14,232 nucleotides of DNA from Thiotrichales bacterium. GTDB taxonomy: Bacteria > Pseudomonadota > Gammaproteobacteria > Thiomicrospirales > Thiomicrospiraceae. Every line of letters starts with the position of its first letter. Position 1 is the stretch's first letter. The notes beneath the pieces were generated by a model that saw only the letters and a list, made by a program, of their open reading frames with translations, did not search any database and was not told where the DNA came from. The DNA is taken from positions 1-14,232 of the forward strand of contig JALVTA010000007.1 in assembly GCA_027036095.1 (NCBI GenBank), in the 5' to 3' direction. This document shows positions 13,391 to 14,232 of this stretch, in pieces. A program made the position numbers and the translations under genes.

Positions 13391-13412
13391 GCGCCACGCA
13401 TCTGCGTGGCGC
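13391..13412 (-). terminator. Hairpin between the DUF5335-like gene and acpS
   Basis: A perfect 10-bp inverted repeat (GCGCCACGCA, two bases, TGCGTGGCGC) is followed on the minus strand by TTTGCATT. The stem is strong but the T tract is poor, so it may be a leaky terminator for the upstream gene or an attenuator. It ends only about 18 bases before the acpS start, close to that gene's ribosome-binding site. Confidence 0.5.
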
Positions 13413-13441
13413 CCATTACCTTGCGGACATGCTGCCGATGG

Positions 13442-13783
13442 TCAGTCCTTGGGCAACTCCAGCGGTGTCCTGAGCCGCAACGCATGGATATGGCCATGGC
13501 CGCACTTGACCTCAATGCTGTGCAGTCCGGCGTCATCCTCTTCCACAGCCACCTGCTGCGGCTTGTCAATGTTGTGCATCACCTTGCCGTTGTCCAGCTC
13601 CACGGTCAGCAGATCGCTTTTCGGGTCATAGCTGATGCCGGTCATGGGCACCCACTCGCCCTCGATCTGATCACCGATGTCCAGCCCGGCCACCTCAATC
13701 TCCACCATGAAGGTGGGCATGATGGATGAAAGGTGATCGAAATAGTGCTGCCAGTCCTGCCTGTCAATGATACGGGTTGTCAT
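13442..13783 (-). CDS. DUF5335-like small protein of unknown function
   Basis: The 113-residue acidic product resembles the DUF5335 family: an opening 'basic-D-R-x-x-W-x-x-Y-F-D' block (RIIDRQDWQHYFDHLSSIM), then VEIEVAGLDIGDQIEGEWVP, GISYDPKSDLLTVELDN, and a last strand pair ending LRLRTPLELPKD. No enzyme motif, signal peptide or membrane segment is visible; it looks like a small soluble beta-rich protein. One Cys-Gly-His-Gly-His stretch (KCGHGHIHALRL) near the end might bind metal, but that is only a guess. The ATG at 13783 was chosen because AAGGAGG sits 6 bases upstream; an in-frame ATG 36 bases further up (13819) has none and adds a lysine/arginine-rich stretch. A sigma-32-like promoter lies upstream. 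It may be transcribed alone. Confidence 0.85.
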   Translation of the reverse strand: MTTRIIDRQDWQHYFDHLSSIMPTFMVEIEVAGLDIGDQIEGEWVPMTGISYDPKSDLLTVELDNGKVMHNIDKPQQVAVEEDDAGLHSIEVKCGHGHIHALRLRTPLELPKD

Positions 13784-13825
13784 CGCTTGCCTCCTTTTGC
13801 GTGAAAAATGCCGTTTCACCCCTGT

Positions 13826-13853
13826 TCATGTGGTTTTTTTCCCGGCTTTCAAG
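13826..13853 (-). promoter_or_regulatory. Sigma-32 (heat-shock) type promoter candidate for the DUF5335-like gene
   Basis: On the minus strand CTTGAAA (13847-13853), a perfect sigma-32 -35 core preceded by GCC, is followed after 13 bases by CCACATGA (13826-13833). That is close to the -10 consensus CCCCATnT, with two mismatches at fixed positions. The spacing is in the accepted range. The predicted leader of about 35-40 bases includes a small hairpin (13801-13806 with 13814-13819) and ends at the AAGGAGG ribosome-binding site. No comparable sigma-70 promoter is seen. Confidence 0.45.
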
Positions 13854-13873
13854 GGCGGCCTGCGCGGCATCCC

Positions 13874-13901
13874 GCAAAAATGGGGGAGGCCCCGTCCTAC
13901 A
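13874..13901 (-). repeat. REP-like palindromic repeat, copy 2
   Basis: Positions 13874-13896 match 159-181 at 21 of 23 bases. On the minus strand the element reads TGTAGGACGGGG, then CC, then TCCCCC followed by ATTTTTGC. The serS stop codon TAG is part of the GTAG foot, a tetranucleotide typical of REP elements mobilised by RAYT transposases. The G-run/C-run hairpin followed by ATTTTT could also serve as a weak serS terminator. Confidence 0.6.
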
Positions 13902-14232
13902 GGCGCTCGATGCCCCCCATGTACGGTCGCAGCGCATCCGGCACGGTGATGCTGCCATCGGCGTTCTGGTAGTTCTCTACGATGGCCACCAGCGTGCGCC
14001 CCACCGCCAGACCGGAGCCGTTGAGGGTGTGCACCAGCTGCGGGCGACCGTCAGCATCGCGGAAGCGGGCCTTCATGCGGCGCGCCTGAAAGTCCTCGAA
14101 ATTGGAACAGGAAGAGATCTCCCGATAAGCCTGCTGCCCCGGCAGCCACACCTCCAGATCATAGGTCTTGGCGGCGGAAAAGCCCAGGTCACCCGTGCAC
14201 AGGCTGACGACCCGGTAGGGCAGTTCCAGCTT
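13897..14232 (-). CDS. serS: Seryl-tRNA synthetase, C-terminal part (gene runs off the right edge)
   Basis: SerRS charges tRNA(Ser) with serine. The last 111 codons are visible, ending at TAG 13897-13899; the N-terminal coiled-coil arm and class II motif 1 are outside the window. The segment begins KLELPYRVVSLCTGDLGFSA, continues with AKTYDLEVWLPGQQAYREIS, SSCSNFEDFQARRMKARFRD and LVHTLNGSGLAVGRTLVAI. The last includes class II motif 3 with its ATP-binding Arg. It ends with the typical GSITVPDALRPYMGGIERL tail. No frameshift or missing residue is seen. A REP-like repeat begins at its stop codon, and the DUF5335-like gene starts 113 bases further on. Confidence 0.97.
   Translation of the reverse strand, partial: KLELPYRVVSLCTGDLGFSAAKTYDLEVWLPGQQAYREISSCSNFEDFQARRMKARFRDADGRPQLVHTLNGSGLAVGRTLVAIVENYQNADGSITVPDALRPYMGGIERL

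Noticed and set aside
12692..13729. 345-codon open frame on the plus strand
   Set aside because: It crosses sspA, acpS and the DUF5335-like gene in antisense, and its translation matches no family.
1..14232. CRISPR arrays, tRNA or rRNA genes, toxin-antitoxin pairs, phage genes
   Set aside because: I looked for regular repeat-spacer units, tRNA-like cloverleaf segments and small paired genes and saw none; the short intergenic gaps leave little room for them.

Overview
This window reads as core chromosome of a high-GC gammaproteobacterium. Gene content and order resemble Pseudomonas and the sulfur-oxidising or phototrophic Chromatiales/Ectothiorhodospiraceae type, but the genus cannot be fixed from the sequence alone. 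Coding density is very high, and no stretch over 300 bases lacks a gene. Most of the window is housekeeping. I found no convincing new defence, biosynthetic or mobile system beyond the tail of one insertion sequence at the left edge and a short dispersed repeat.

Layout. Positions 2-94 (+) hold the C-terminal tail of an IS3-family transposase whose body lies outside the window. After a short intergenic patch with a REP-like palindrome and a strong terminator, the gatC-gatA-gatB operon (239-3434, minus) encodes the tRNA-dependent amidotransferase. It diverges from mreB across a 114-base promoter region, an arrangement also known in Pseudomonas. Rightward from 3549 runs a tightly packed series: mreB, mreC, mreD, mrdA (PBP2), rodA, dacA (PBP5-type carboxypeptidase), a D-amino acid aminotransferase, a ybeD/DUF493 gene and lipB, ending at 11905. 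Most junctions overlap or touch. The series joins the elongasome (MreBCD, PBP2, RodA) to D-Ala trimming and possibly D-Ala recycling, then to lipoate attachment.

From 11898 to the right edge everything is on the minus strand: sspB, sspA, acpS, a small DUF5335-like gene and the 3' end of serS. The lipB and sspB genes overlap tail to tail by 8 bases. The DUF5335-like gene has a heat-shock (sigma-32) type promoter candidate upstream. A second copy of the REP-like sequence starts at the serS stop codon.

Points most worth a second look: the repeat pair at the two ends of the window (21 of 23 bases identical, same placement behind a minus-strand gene); the mreC start, where the only good ribosome-binding site points to an ATC codon; the sigma-32-like promoter of the DUF5335-like gene; and the pairing of dacA with a D-amino acid aminotransferase.
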